This document shows, in pieces, positions 1 to 9,157 of a stretch of DNA of 34,934 nt. Position 1 is the first letter of the stretch; the number at the start of each line of letters is the position of its first letter. Source of the DNA: Nitrospirota bacterium (GTDB lineage Bacteria > Nitrospirota > Thermodesulfovibrionia > Thermodesulfovibrionales > UBA6898); the NCBI GenBank assembly GCA_021814065.1, contig JAKAIZ010000006.1, positions 1 to 34,934 on the forward strand, in the 5' to 3' direction. A program made the position numbers and the translations under genes. Below the pieces are notes generated by a model, which was not told the DNA's origin, made no database searches, and saw only the letters and a list, made by a program, of their open reading frames with translations.

Positions 1-408
1 CCCGAAACATCACGGGAATGTACTTCCTATTACTGACACTTGCGATTATCTTGTCAACGCTTAATGTTTCAAGCAGAAATCACAAGATCTTAGTGCCTTC
101 TCCTAACAGTGGGATCCTAAAGTTACAGTTTGACAACCGGTTTTGAATGTGATAGAAGATGGAATATAGGAGTCCCGACAAAGTCAACCACTCTGTAGGG
201 ATAGGGCAGAAGACAGCGGGTGCCGAATGAGTCTCTAGGGACGGGTTGCTGAAGGACTGTTTTTTTGGTGAGTTCGGCTTTATGATGGTAGAGAGGGTGA
301 TCAATTGCGTCTATTCTTCGCAGATATTCCGTTAAGAGATAGGCTTGTAAGCTGTTTCCATCGTTTGATGAGACAATACACATACATACTAAGGAGGGAG
401 GGTTTGTC
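1..408. other. Gene-poor left edge
   Basis: No convincing complete gene is visible here. Plus-strand frame 3 is open from the window edge to a TGA at 144-146 and would encode a hydrophobic stretch with a short polar tail, so it could be the C-terminal end of a gene starting outside the window. A frame of 47 codons open from an edge is weak evidence. The stretch 147-390 is relatively AT-rich and I see no RNA gene. A strong Shine-Dalgarno (AAGGAGGGAG, 391-400) belongs to the lipoprotein gene that follows. Confidence 0.3.
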
Positions 409-2007
409 ATGACCGCGCATATCAGAGCTAATATATTTTGGTGGTGTCTGATCACCATTTTTGTAGCCGCCTGTTCGTCCGGTGGCGGTAGTGCTGATGA
501 GTTTACTGAAAAGCTGGTCGCCGACCTCACGGCGAGCGGGTTCCAAGTCAGCCAGGGCTACCCGAAGCTGTACACACTGCAGGACTGTATTGATCATACC
601 TACCCGTCGCTGAAGAACTGCTTCCAGGCCAACCCCGCATCTCCATATGTGATACCGATCGTGAAGTTATGGCCGGACGAGTACGTGGCCCCGGCAATGG
701 TGAATGCGTTCGTCGAGACACAGCCCGGATACAGCGCGACATACCGGCTCGACGAAAGGGAGGCGATTGTTATGTACGGCCGGATGCCGCCACCGGGCCG
801 ATACATGGGGCTGCAGACATGGGCGTTCAGCCAGGACGGAAAGTGGAAGCCCGAGGATTACAACCAGTGGGCGAACACGCCGGATCTGCCTTTCCCCATC
901 CAGTATTTGTTCGACACGATCCCACCCGACGACCCGACGTCTCAGCGGGTCATCACCTTCTCGGCCCTCGGGGACGTCGTCAACAACGTGGTCATGCAAC
1001 GGAAGTCGGGTTACCCCTTCCGGGAGACCCGGTACTTCATCATCACCCCAAGCGCCACGACGGACCATGCTGTCCGCCTCGCGTTGCAGGCGCAGGGGGT
1101 TTCGGACGACCACATCTTCACGGAGCAAATCCCCAGCTGGGATGATTTCGGACCTATCGGACCGCTCGGAATGGGCAAGAATGCCATCGACTTTGTGACC
1201 GCATTCCGCTACGCCGTTCCCGACGACCAGGACGCTGCTGACAAATGGCGAAATACTCTTCCGCTGACGGTCTTGCGCGTACGTGCCCCTGCCTCTCTGG
1301 GCCCGGTGAATCCCTACGGATCGCTGACCTTTGAACCGCGAAGCGCGAATAGCGAGGCCGATCTGGCCGGCGACCTGCAAAACCTTGTCGATGCGGTGTG
1401 CGACAGTCTCAGCAGTAATGCGAACCTTACGAGCACAGACTGCACACAGCAGCCGCCAGCCTCATCGTACATGCCGGACCCGGTGCGCGACTACGGGTGG
1501 ATCGGGCCATACTGCATGGACATCGGCATGGACTGCCAAGGCGACCAGCAAGAGGCGGCCTACTACTTCTCATCGCCCCGCTCGATCAACTCCGGGCAGA
1601 TCTACGCGGTGGTCGACACGCTTGCCACCGAAACCGGCAACGCGACCTACGTGGCCCTGGCAGCCACTGACGCCTCGATTATGGCGGGCGTCTCGAACGG
1701 GACCATCCTGGACACGGGCCTCAAAGGCTCCGCAGTCGGCTATGCCACCACCGTGCACAACACCGGCAAGTTCTTCGTGCACTACTTTACCGGCACGGGG
1801 AACTGCGCCGTACTCGATAAAGTACTCGTGAACGTACCCGGCGGGGCGGCGAACTGCACCGAGATTAGCGGCACGACGCAAGGAGATCCGAACCTGTACG
1901 ACATGTTCATATTCGCGCTCCGCGACTACATCGCCACTGACACGGCACGCGGGCCGGATTCCTCCAAACTTCTGACGCCGAGGATCCTCACGTTCACGAA
2001 TCCATAG
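409..2007 (+). CDS. Orphan lipoprotein of unknown function
   Basis: This 532-residue protein has a lipoprotein signal peptide: a short basic N-terminus, a hydrophobic core and a lipobox ending VAAC around residue 22, followed by a Ser/Gly linker (SSGGGS). It should be exported and lipidated. I do not recognise the mature domain. It is rich in aromatic residues, Asp and Pro, and has scattered cysteines (for example the DCIDH and NCF segments near residues 45-60 and GNCAV and NCTE late in the chain) that could form disulfides outside the cytoplasm. The ATG is supported by a strong Shine-Dalgarno 9 bases upstream. It stands alone beside a decayed stretch, and its mixed codon choice differs from the strongly G/C-ending housekeeping genes downstream, which hints at recent acquisition. 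The function is unknown. Confidence 0.8.
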   Translation: MTAHIRANIFWWCLITIFVAACSSGGGSADEFTEKLVADLTASGFQVSQGYPKLYTLQDCIDHTYPSLKNCFQANPASPYVIPIVKLWPDEYVAPAMVNAFVETQPGYSATYRLDEREAIVMYGRMPPPGRYMGLQTWAFSQDGKWKPEDYNQWANTPDLPFPIQYLFDTIPPDDPTSQRVITFSALGDVVNNVVMQRKSGYPFRETRYFIITPSATTDHAVRLALQAQGVSDDHIFTEQIPSWDDFGPIGPLGMGKNAIDFVTAFRYAVPDDQDAADKWRNTLPLTVLRVRAPASLGPVNPYGSLTFEPRSANSEADLAGDLQNLVDAVCDSLSSNANLTSTDCTQQPPASSYMPDPVRDYGWIGPYCMDIGMDCQGDQQEAAYYFSSPRSINSGQIYAVVDTLATETGNATYVALAATDASIMAGVSNGTILDTGLKGSAVGYATTVHNTGKFFVHYFTGTGNCAVLDKVLVNVPGGAANCTEISGTTQGDPNLYDMFIFALRDYIATDTARGPDSSKLLTPRILTFTNP

Positions 2008-2853
2008 TCGGCTCCTACGGACATGCAGGGACACTTTGAAAGGAGGACTAAGACATACACTCTGCGTGTTGCACGACCAGAATACGATATGTAATTTTCA
2101 CGATAAATAAATGGGGCAGCAACTGAAAGATGGAGGAACTCGCAGCAAAAGGAGGTGCCTCCATCCCAAATTCAGGTTAGGCCAGGATTCTTTCGATCTC
2201 CTCTATCAGAGCCGGAAAGGAATCGGAGTCGCAGATTCTTGCGATAACTCAAAGCCGTGCTTACATACCCCCTTAGCTGCAGCATTACACATTACTTTCG
2301 GAAATCCTCGTCAGTTTCGCTTAGCAATATCTGCGGACTTGTCGGTGTTAATGACACAACCCTCATTGAAAATCCGGGGTCAGCTCTTTTAGCCGGTTTT
2401 AGATGAAAGTTTCTTCCGGCATTCCGCAGGGGAGAATGAGCGCTCAAAAATCTTCCTCATGTACGGTCTCAGACCAAAGGCGGTAGGACCTATACAGACT
2501 ACGGGATAAACTCTTCAGTTATCGCGAATCGAAACGCGCGTTGGTTCCTGTGAGAAAGTGGACATCGGGCGACGGATACTCCGCGGGCATCGTTGAAACC
2601 TTCAAAGAGTTCGTTCCGAGCTGACCTCGGCTTGCCATAAATATTCCCCTGATGCCGGAAATGTAGCAATCGAGTACCCACAAATGCCCGCAATTCGGAG
2701 GCTCGATCCCCAGTTCCGAAGAAAGTGCGGCATGACAGCTCTGATACACCCTCACCGCCTCTGTCCCAGTTTCTCGTGACATGCCATGAGACAGCGGCAA
2801 GGGCTTCGAAGAGGCCAGACTAATGGGATACCGGATATATCGGGGAAAAAGCG
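2008..2853. other. Decayed intergenic stretch with gene relics
   Basis: No intact gene is supported in these 846 bases. Short open frames exist on both strands but lack good start signals. On the minus strand, 2185-2260 reads a protein-like C-terminus (PALIEEIERILA then stop) with an in-frame stop just upstream, which suggests a degraded gene. A second relic at 2655-2775 is listed separately. The mixture looks like an old insertion or deletion scar between the lipoprotein and the DUF2207 gene. Confidence 0.45.
2655..2775 (-). pseudogene. Relic of a BTAD-type transcriptional regulator
   Basis: Minus-strand translation here gives EAVRVYQSCHAALSSELGIE and then, after a one-base frame change near 2700, SELRAF. 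This matches the conserved helix of the bacterial transcriptional activator domain found in SARP/AfsR and MalT-like regulators, typically EALRxYxRCRxxLxxELGxEPSPExRAL. Flanking sequence in all frames lacks the DNA-binding and ATPase parts and carries stops. Only about 35 codons are recognisable, so this is a fragment of a broken gene. The call rests on motif memory, not a search. Confidence 0.5.
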
Positions 2854-4785
2854 TCACCAGCCGCCGCCTCCTCCGCCTCCTCCGCCTCCGCCTGAAGAAC
2901 CGCCCCCGCCGCTTCCGGACCCGGAGCCGGGTGGAGTCGAGGCCGAAGCCACGGAAGAGGGAAGTGAGCTGCCGAGGGATGAAGAAAATCCGGATATGTT
3001 CGTTAAGTCCCATATCGTTCCGCTGTACCACCGGGGCTCGTATTGCGCCTCGGCAAGTGTCCCGCTGAACTGCTCGGACCATTGCTGCTCAACATCGAGG
3101 GCAAGGGCATAGGGAAGATATCTTTCAAACAGCTCAGGTGTCCTCTCCGGCGGGTTCATGCGGTTGAGGCGGTCTTCTTCCGTAGCGGAAAGAAATGTCC
3201 TGAATCCCTCGATCTTGTCGCGCAGCATGCCGCCTGCCTTTGTAGGGGCCTTCAGCAGGTTATGAAACAGATAGCTTACTGCCGGGAACCCGAGGAATGT
3301 CAGTGCGTAAAGCGGAGTCGTATTGAAAGACAGGCCGAGGAACCCTCCGGTTATCGCGGCTGTCAGGAGAAGACCATACAGGCCGACCATCATGCCGTCC
3401 CCCGCCTTTCTGACGGACGACGTGATTCCCCGCCTTCCCTCCTCCTCTTTGCCGCTCTGCCTCGATTTTCTGATTCCCGCCAGAGCTATCGCCGTAAAGA
3501 GAGCAGAGAAAAACAATATCATGAAGACCAGCCCGCAGCTGCCAACGTCGGCCCTTGTAAAACTGTAGAACATAAAAAGCAGGGACAATACCACGCCGGC
3601 GATAAAATACGGCCTGTTGGTCACAAAAAAGTCCTTTTCGACCCTCGACTTAAGCAGGGCCTTGAGGTCGTCTATAGCCTTCGAAATCTTACTGTAATTC
3701 TCATCCGAGAGGACGAGGCTCTTGCGGGTGGCAAGCAGGTTTGACCAGATCGTCTGTTCCTCCGCGGAAAGACCGACTGGATCTTCCCTGATCTTCATGA
3801 GGGTATAAGAGCCGCCTGACTGCTTTATCTTCAGCAAGCCCTTGACCGCCATATTTATGACGGCTGCTGCAAATACCTTGTCGTCGTAGCCCATCTTCGA
3901 GATGAACCGCACTGCCGCCGGAGAGAGGCCGGGAGGCGGGCCGTACTCCGGCACGATCGACCGCCTCTCAGGATCTCTGCCGACTATAAACCAGGCGATC
4001 AGGTAGTATGCCAGTACTGCGAGCAGACCGATCAGCCCCCAGAGTAGGTCCCGATTGTCCTTTATGAAATATCCGATCCTCTCGCTCTGCGAAGGTGCCC
4101 GTACGAAACCTTTTGGCCAGGTGACGACGATAGTAAGACCTTCGGATTCCCGAAGCGGCGCACTGGTAGAGAATGTCCGTCTGCCGGAGGTGTCCAGACC
4201 TGAGGTGAAATTCCTGCCTTTTGCCCCCTGCGGCCCTGTATATCCGTCTACGGCGAGGACTTTCCCTTGAGCCCCCACAGGGAGTTGCACAGTGGCAGTC
4301 GCCCTGTCGATCGGGAACTGCCAGCCGTTTCCTGTGACGTACCAGTAGAGCTCGTCATGGTCCCTGAAGTATCCGAGCTGGCGGTTCGTCCTGTATCTGA
4401 GCGTATATACGTGCTCCCCCGGCGGGACGAGGACGTTTGCATCCCCTATCTTTATCCGGACGCCGTTGTCTATGGCCTCGTAAATGAAATTCTCCTTCTT
4501 CCCGTCCCTGAGCACTTTTTCGACCTGAAAGCCCCGCATGGAGCGGTTCCAGAGCATGTCTCTGTAGACGGTGGGGAAGTCGCGATAGATGCCATGTTTG
4601 ATGTCCTGGCCCTCAGCCAGCACCTTGATCGTCTCCTCGATGGTCACCGTGGAGTCGGCGTGCACGGTGATGAGGCTATCGAACGACATTATCCGCTCCT
4701 CATCCCCCTCGACTGGAAAGGCAGAGCCTTCAAGACAGACACATAAGATGGCGGCCAGAAAGAAGGCCGATAAACGTTTCGTCAT
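2854..4785 (-). CDS. DUF2207 family membrane protein with Gly-rich tail
   Basis: This 643-residue protein has an N-terminal signal peptide (about residues 1-25) followed by the DUF2207 extracytoplasmic domain. That domain begins with a phrase typical of the family, describing a beta-rich region (SLITVHADSTVTIEETIKV), then GIYRDFPTVYRD. A transmembrane helix lies near residues 245-265 (LLWGLIGLLAVLAYYLIAWF), then a cytosolic part with more membrane segments around residues 395-445 and 470-505. The C-terminus is a Ser/Gly run ending in Trp, as in many members of this family, and is encoded by a GCC/TCC-type triplet tract at 2857-2905 on the plus strand. The molecular function of the family is unknown. 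The gene is alone on its strand; its upstream Shine-Dalgarno (GGTAGG) is weak. Confidence 0.85.
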   Translation of the reverse strand: MTKRLSAFFLAAILCVCLEGSAFPVEGDEERIMSFDSLITVHADSTVTIEETIKVLAEGQDIKHGIYRDFPTVYRDMLWNRSMRGFQVEKVLRDGKKENFIYEAIDNGVRIKIGDANVLVPPGEHVYTLRYRTNRQLGYFRDHDELYWYVTGNGWQFPIDRATATVQLPVGAQGKVLAVDGYTGPQGAKGRNFTSGLDTSGRRTFSTSAPLRESEGLTIVVTWPKGFVRAPSQSERIGYFIKDNRDLLWGLIGLLAVLAYYLIAWFIVGRDPERRSIVPEYGPPPGLSPAAVRFISKMGYDDKVFAAAVINMAVKGLLKIKQSGGSYTLMKIREDPVGLSAEEQTIWSNLLATRKSLVLSDENYSKISKAIDDLKALLKSRVEKDFFVTNRPYFIAGVVLSLLFMFYSFTRADVGSCGLVFMILFFSALFTAIALAGIRKSRQSGKEEEGRRGITSSVRKAGDGMMVGLYGLLLTAAITGGFLGLSFNTTPLYALTFLGFPAVSYLFHNLLKAPTKAGGMLRDKIEGFRTFLSATEEDRLNRMNPPERTPELFERYLPYALALDVEQQWSEQFSGTLAEAQYEPRWYSGTIWDLTNISGFSSSLGSSLPSSVASASTPPGSGSGSGGGGSSGGGGGGGGGGGW

Positions 4786-4997
4786 CCTACCTAACTAACG
4801 TCAGCATGATTATATCACCCGATGCCATGCTCCCTTCGCATTCTTCCTTATCCCTTGCAGTGCCGGCTTGCTTCCGGACGCCGCTACGTAGCATACCAGA
4901 TTTTTCGAAAAAATCCAGTTTCCACGGCGTCAGGTGCCGGGACAAGGGATCTGGGCATCGATCCTTTTCAGAAACGACGGCTCTTTGCATAATCGGG

Positions 4998-5003
4998 TAT
5001 ACT
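4998..5003 (+). promoter_or_regulatory. -10 box (TATACT) before mqnP
   Basis: TATACT lies 27 bases before the mqnP ATG and is placed for a start near 5010, giving a leader of about 20 bases. I see no good -35 box at 16-18 bases spacing, so the promoter is tentative. Just upstream, 4899-4916 is an AT-rich palindrome (GATTTTT / AAAAAATC). Confidence 0.35.
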
Positions 5004-5029
5004 ATTTAAGTAATGATTTCGAGGTATCC

Positions 5030-5890
5030 ATGAGCGCGGTGATCCAGAAAATAACGCTGTACCTGAGGATGATCAAATTCTCCCACTCGATATTCGCGCT
5101 TCCTTTTGCGTTCACCTCGGCGCTGATTGCAGCATCGGGCATTCCGTCCCCGCGGCAGATATTCTGGATCGTGGCAGCGATGGTCGGCGCGAGGTCCGGT
5201 GCGATGGGGCTTAACAGGATCATCGACAGGAAGATAGACGCCTTAAACCCCCGCACGGCAGGAAGGGAGTTGCCTCGAGGGGTGATAGGCGTCGGTGAGA
5301 CCGTCCTTTTTGTCGCCATCTCCTTCGGGGTGATGGTCTATGCGGCATATATGCTGAATCCTCTCTGCCTGGTGCTTTCGCCCCTTGCGATCGCCGTCCT
5401 TTTCCTTTACTCATATACGAAGAGGTTCACCTGGTCTTCCCACTTTGTCCTCGGCCTCTCGATTTCGGCCGCGCCGCTAGGCTCCTGGATAGCGGTGAAG
5501 GGCTCCTTCGACCCGGCGATACTCCCTCTCGTCCTTGCGGTGATCTTCTGGCTTGCCGGCTTCGATGTGCTCTACGCACTTCAGGATATCGAGTTCGACA
5601 GGAGCCATGGACTGTATTCGATCCCGAAGCGTTTCGGAGTGAGAAAGTCGCTTTATCTCTCGAGGTCTTTTCATGCGGTCAGCTTCTTCCTTCTCGTCGC
5701 CAACGGTCTGATCTTCGGCCTCGGCGGCCTTTACATAGCGGGCATGGTTGTCACCTGCGGTCTTTTCATTTACGAACACTCCCTGATAAAAGAGAATGAC
5801 CTCAGCAAGCTCGACCTGGCCTTCTTCAACATGAACGGCTACATCAGCATGACGATTTTTTTCTTCACCCTTGCGGACTTTCTGATATGA
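5030..5890 (+). CDS. mqnP: UbiA-family prenyltransferase, MqnP type
   Basis: This is an integral membrane prenyltransferase of 286 residues that attaches the polyprenyl tail to an aromatic acid. The first Asp-rich motif is NRIIDRKID (N62-D70), followed by ALNPRTAGRELP. The second is DIEFD (D186-D190), followed by RSHGLYSIPKRFG. The NR rather than ND start of motif 1 and the NPRTAGRELP segment are typical of the MqnP/UbiA-like enzymes of the futalosine menaquinone route, which act on 1,4-dihydroxy-6-naphthoate. About eight hydrophobic segments are visible. The ATG at 5030 is chosen over the longer frame from 4934 because GAGGT precedes it and the family begins at KxxLYLRMIKFSHS. Its stop overlaps the ubiX start (ATGA), so the pair is co-translated. 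Confidence 0.88.
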   Translation: MSAVIQKITLYLRMIKFSHSIFALPFAFTSALIAASGIPSPRQIFWIVAAMVGARSGAMGLNRIIDRKIDALNPRTAGRELPRGVIGVGETVLFVAISFGVMVYAAYMLNPLCLVLSPLAIAVLFLYSYTKRFTWSSHFVLGLSISAAPLGSWIAVKGSFDPAILPLVLAVIFWLAGFDVLYALQDIEFDRSHGLYSIPKRFGVRKSLYLSRSFHAVSFFLLVANGLIFGLGGLYIAGMVVTCGLFIYEHSLIKENDLSKLDLAFFNMNGYISMTIFFFTLADFLI

Positions 5891-6480
5891 AGAAATACGT
5901 CCTGGCGATCACCGGTGCGACCGGGCCTGTTATAGGGCTGAGGGTACTGAAGGAACTCTGCCGTGCGGCTGAAGCTCATGTGATAATATCCCGTCAGTCT
6001 TTCTCCATCATGCGTGACGAGGCCGGTGTCGATCTTTTCGCGGAGACGGCGGCAGCGACTGAGAAGAAGATCAGAAAGTTCGCCGGCTCTAAGAGTATCT
6101 TTTATTACGAAGAAGGGAATTTCGAGGCGCCCGTAGCGAGCGGGTCCTTCAAAACGGACGGGATGCTTGTGGTACCCTGCTCAATGAAGAGCCTGTCGGG
6201 CATCGCGCACGGATACGCTAACAGCCTTATCGAACGGGCGGCGGACGTGACGATCAAGGAAGGAAGGCCCCTTATCCTCGCACCGCGGGAGATGCCGTTT
6301 AGCCCGATCCACCTTGAAAACATGCTCGCGCTGGCGAGGCTGGGTGTGAAGATAGCCGCGCCGGTCATCGGGTTCTACCACGGCCCGAAGACGATAGACG
6401 ATATGATCGATTTCGTTTCCGGCAAGATCCTCGACCTGATCGGAATAGAGCATGAGATTTTCAAAAGGTGGGGCAAATAA
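5887..6480 (+). CDS. ubiX: UbiX-family flavin prenyltransferase
   Basis: This 197-residue protein is a flavin prenyltransferase (UbiX/Pad1 family), which makes prenylated FMN, the cofactor of UbiD-type decarboxylases. The FMN-binding start VLAITGATGPVIGLRVLKEL corresponds to the usual GASGxxYGxRLLE. The middle has the conserved VVPCSMKSLSGIAHGYANSL (about residues 97-116) and RPLILAPREMPFSPIHLENM (about residues 128-147). Length and end (IGIEHEIFKRW) match the family. It overlaps mqnP by four bases. In futalosine-pathway organisms this pairing suggests it supplies prFMN to the UbiD-like decarboxylase of menaquinone synthesis, which is not in the window. The Ala-to-Pro change in the GATGP loop is slightly unusual. 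Confidence 0.88.
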   Translation: MKKYVLAITGATGPVIGLRVLKELCRAAEAHVIISRQSFSIMRDEAGVDLFAETAAATEKKIRKFAGSKSIFYYEEGNFEAPVASGSFKTDGMLVVPCSMKSLSGIAHGYANSLIERAADVTIKEGRPLILAPREMPFSPIHLENMLALARLGVKIAAPVIGFYHGPKTIDDMIDFVSGKILDLIGIEHEIFKRWGK

Positions 6481-6513
6481 GGAGGGCGTTACAAATGAAC
6501 AGACAGCACTTTC

Positions 6514-6625
6514 TGTCATTCCCGCAATCCCGAAGACTTTCGGGAGGTCGGGAATCCTTCCGAAGAAAGATTCTCGCCCCGGCGAGTCGCCGAGGATGAC
6601 CGGACAAGCCGGAATGACCGGGAAT
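6514..6625. repeat. Palindromic interspersed repeat (GTCATTCCCG type)
   Basis: Between ubiX and ymdB lies a non-coding element built of GTCATTCCCG-like words in both orientations: GTCATTCCCGC at 6514-6524, the reverse form GAATGACCGGGAAT at 6612-6625, and a perfect hairpin CCCGAA-GACT-TTCGGG at 6529-6544, followed by GGTCGGGAATCC. Elements with TGTCATTCCCGC...GCGGGAATCC are common dispersed repeats in many Proteobacteria and Nitrospirota. No ORF or terminator T-tract is associated with it. Confidence 0.6.
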
Positions 6626-6739
6626 GTAAATTGAGCGCAGATGCTATTCTGAGAATTCCAATAAGAGGGACGCAGCTCCTTCGCCGGGAAGAGTTCTTGG
6701 GGGCACGATTAGACATGCAGTCTCCATTTGCCTGTCGTG

Positions 6740-7522
6740 TCAGGGATACGTGAGCTGGAGTCGCTGGATGTTTGTCGCCTTCCCAGTCTGGCTGTTGATG
6801 TCCAGCGTTACCGCCGACAGGACCACCGCTCCCTGGGCCGTCTCGAATTTTGCCGGCATGCTGGAAAGGAAACGTTGGATTATCTGATCGACGTCCATGC
6901 CGATGACTGAATAAGCGGGACCTGTCATGCCTACGTCGGTGATATAGGCCGTTCCGTTCGAAAGGACTTTCTCGTCGGCCGTCTGGACATGGGTGTGCGT
7001 CCCGATTACCGCGCTTACGTCTCCGTCGACGTAGTAGCCGAAGGCGATCTTTTCGGAGGTTGCTTCTGCATGGAAATCTATGATGATGATCTTCGTTTCT
7101 CTCAGCAGTCTTTCGATTTCAGCCCTGCCCGTCCTGAAAGGACAGTCCATCCCCGTCATGAAGACCCGGCCCGAGAGGTTGAGGACCGCCGCCTTCAGCC
7201 CGTTCGGTAGCGTAAGCACTATGCTGCCGCTTCCAGGCACTCCCGGGGGATAATTGAGGGGCCTCAACACCTTGTTGTCCTTCGAGATGTAAGGTATGAA
7301 ATCTTTTTTGTCCCATACATGGTTGCCGGTCGTGATGACATGCACGCCGGTCCTGAAGAGGTCGGCGACGAGCGGCTCGGTGAGACCGAAGCCCCCCGCG
7401 ATGTTTTCGCCGTTGGCGATCACGAAATCTATCCTGCACTTGTCGACGAGGCCGGGCAGGAGGGCCTTGACGGCCGTCCTGCCGGGTTTCCCGACGATGT
7501 CGCCGATGAAGAGGACCTTCAT
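6740..7522 (-). CDS. ymdB: YmdB-like metallophosphoesterase (TIGR00282)
   Basis: This is a 260-residue dinuclear metallophosphoesterase related to Bacillus YmdB, a 2',3'-cyclic-nucleotide phosphodiesterase. Visible metal ligands and motifs, in order, are GDIVGKPGR (D8), NGEN (N37-N40), GNHVWD (N67, H68), DFHAEATSEK (H151) and GTHTHVQTAD (H176, H178). Length and order match the family closely. It follows rny in the same direction with a 72-base gap that contains a palindromic repeat. The rny-ymdB pairing is conserved in many bacteria, and in Bacillus loss of ymdB alters biofilm and motility, consistent with a link to RNA turnover. ATG at 7522 is the start used by the family (MKVLFIGDIVG). Confidence 0.9.
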   Translation of the reverse strand: MKVLFIGDIVGKPGRTAVKALLPGLVDKCRIDFVIANGENIAGGFGLTEPLVADLFRTGVHVITTGNHVWDKKDFIPYISKDNKVLRPLNYPPGVPGSGSIVLTLPNGLKAAVLNLSGRVFMTGMDCPFRTGRAEIERLLRETKIIIIDFHAEATSEKIAFGYYVDGDVSAVIGTHTHVQTADEKVLSNGTAYITDVGMTGPAYSVIGMDVDQIIQRFLSSMPAKFETAQGAVVLSAVTLDINSQTGKATNIQRLQLTYP

Positions 7523-7525
7523 ACC

Positions 7526-7590
7526 GTGAAACGTGAGAAGTGAAACGTGAGAAGTCTCATGCCTCGGACCTTTAACCTTTGACCTTTCAC
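7526..7590. repeat. Palindromic GTGAAA-type repeat, copy 1
   Basis: This spacer between ymdB and rny consists of the exact tandem GTGAAACGTGAGAA (7526-7539 and 7540-7553), a short centre, then the inverse motif CCTTTAACCTTTGACCTTTC (7568-7587 region). It forms an imperfect inverted repeat of GTGAAA(C/G)GT words. The same word set, again with two inverted arms, occurs inside the start of gspK at about 14088-14177. Confidence 0.6.
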
Positions 7591-7594
7591 AGTT

Positions 7595-9157
7595 TTATTT
7601 CGCATACTCGACATAGCGGGCTTCCCTGATGACCGTCACCTTGATCTGGCCCGGGTAGGACATCTCCGCCTCTATCTTTTTTGAGAGGTCCCGCGCCATC
7701 ATCGAAGACATCTCGTCGTTCACGTCTTCCGGCTTCACGATGATCCTGATCTCCCTGCCAGCCTGGATGGCGTAACACTTCTCCACGCCCTTGAAAGACA
7801 GGGCCATCTTTTCGAGAGTCTCGAGCCTCTTGAGGTAGTGTTCGATGCTCTCCCTCCTCACTCCCGGCCGTGCAGCCGAAAGCGCGTCGGCAGCCGCGAC
7901 GAGCGCCGCCTCTACCGTGATCGGTTCGCCTTCTCCGTGGTGCACAAGGACCGCGTTGACGACCTTGTTGTTTTCGCCATACTTGCGGGCGAGGTTAGCG
8001 CCGATCTCCTGGTGCGTGCCTTCGATCTCGTGGTCCACCGCCTTGCCGATGTCATGAAGAAGCCCCGATCTCTTGGCGAGTTTGGTGTCTACCCCGATTT
8101 CCCCGGCCATCATTCCGGCGATATAGGCGACCTCACGCGAGTGCTGGAGCATATTTTGTCCGTATGACGTCCTGTATTTGAGTCTCCCGAGGGTCTTTAC
8201 AAGCTCCGGATGGATGCCGGAAAGCCCGAGATCGAAGACCGCCTTCTCGCCTTCTTCCCGCACGTTGATATCGACCTCCTTTCTCACCTTCTCGACGATC
8301 TCCTCGATCCTCGTGGGATGGATACGGCCGTCGGCGATCAGACGTTCGAGCGAAAGTCTCGCGACCTCCCGGCGCACAGGGTCGAAGGCGGACAGCGTTA
8401 CCATCTCGGGCGTATCGTCGACGATGAGATCGACTCCCGTTGCCGCTTCGAGGGCCCTGATGTTCCGGCCCTCCCTGCCGATGATCCTGCCCTTCATTTC
8501 GTCGTTCGGAAGGCTCACCGCAGTCACGGTCGCGTCAGCCACGTAATCGCTTGCGTACCGTTGTATCGCAGAGCCCATGATCTCCTTCGCCTTTCTGTCG
8601 GCGTTTTCCTTCGCCTCGTCTTCGATCCTCTTGATAAGCTTAGCTACCTCAAACTTCGCCTCTTCTTCCGTGCGTCTGAGGATCTCCTGTTTCGCCTCCT
8701 CGGATGTGATCCCCGAGAGCTTTTCGAGTATGGCGGTCTGGTCCGTCAGAAGCTGGTTATACTTGTTCTCTTTCTCCTGTTGAGAACGTTCCTTGCCGCT
8801 GTACTCTTTTTCGCGCCGGCCGAGGTCGTGCTCGCGCTTGTCGATGATGTCGAATTTCCTCTCGATCGATTCTTCCTTCTGCCTGAGTCTTTTTTCGAGA
8901 TGGTTGAGTTCTGTTTTTCTCTCCCGCAGTTCTTTTTCCGCTTCTGTCTTGGCCTGGTAAACGATGTCTTTCGCTTCGAGAGACGCCTCCTTCTTGATCG
9001 ACTCCGCCTCCTTCAGCGTCTCGTCTATAATCTTTTTCTTTTCATTATTGATGGAGTCCCTCTGTGTCTTGAGGGCGTTCCTGTAGATGAGACTCATAAT
9101 CAGGCCGACCACAACTCCGGCAACGACAGAGGCCAGCAGATATACCATGTTAATCAT
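7595..9157 (-). CDS. rny: Ribonuclease Y
   Basis: This 520-residue, membrane-anchored endoribonuclease starts mRNA decay. It has an N-terminal transmembrane helix ([20 protein letters not shown], from residue 4), a long charged coiled coil (about residues 25-180), a KH RNA-binding domain with [15 protein letters not shown], and an HD phosphohydrolase domain with [12 protein letters not shown] (catalytic H368-D369) and VLVHHGEGE. Length equals Bacillus RNase Y. The ATG at 9157 is preferred to the longer frame from 9205 because AGGAGG lies upstream and the protein then begins at its membrane helix. The start overlaps the rarA stop by eight bases (GATGATTAA), so rarA-rny-ymdB is likely one transcript. 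Confidence 0.93.
   Translation of the reverse strand: MINMVYLLASVVAGVVVGLIMSLIYRNALKTQRDSINNEKKKIIDETLKEAESIKKEASLEAKDIVYQAKTEAEKELRERKTELNHLEKRLRQKEESIERKFDIIDKREHDLGRREKEYSGKERSQQEKENKYNQLLTDQTAILEKLSGITSEEAKQEILRRTEEEAKFEVAKLIKRIEDEAKENADRKAKEIMGSAIQRYASDYVADATVTAVSLPNDEMKGRIIGREGRNIRALEAATGVDLIVDDTPEMVTLSAFDPVRREVARLSLERLIADGRIHPTRIEEIVEKVRKEVDINVREEGEKAVFDLGLSGIHPELVKTLGRLKYRTSYGQNMLQHSREVAYIAGMMAGEIGVDTKLAKRSGLLHDIGKAVDHEIEGTHQEIGANLARKYGENNKVVNAVLVHHGEGEPITVEAALVAAADALSAARPGVRRESIEHYLKRLETLEKMALSFKGVEKCYAIQAGREIRIIVKPEDVNDEMSSMMARDLSKKIEAEMSYPGQIKVTVIREARYVEYAK

Noticed and set aside
2786-3112. Plus-strand frame of Pro-rich residues over the DUF2207 3' end
   Set aside because: It is the complement of the Gly-rich tail of the DUF2207 gene; the low-complexity triplet tract keeps several frames open without meaning.
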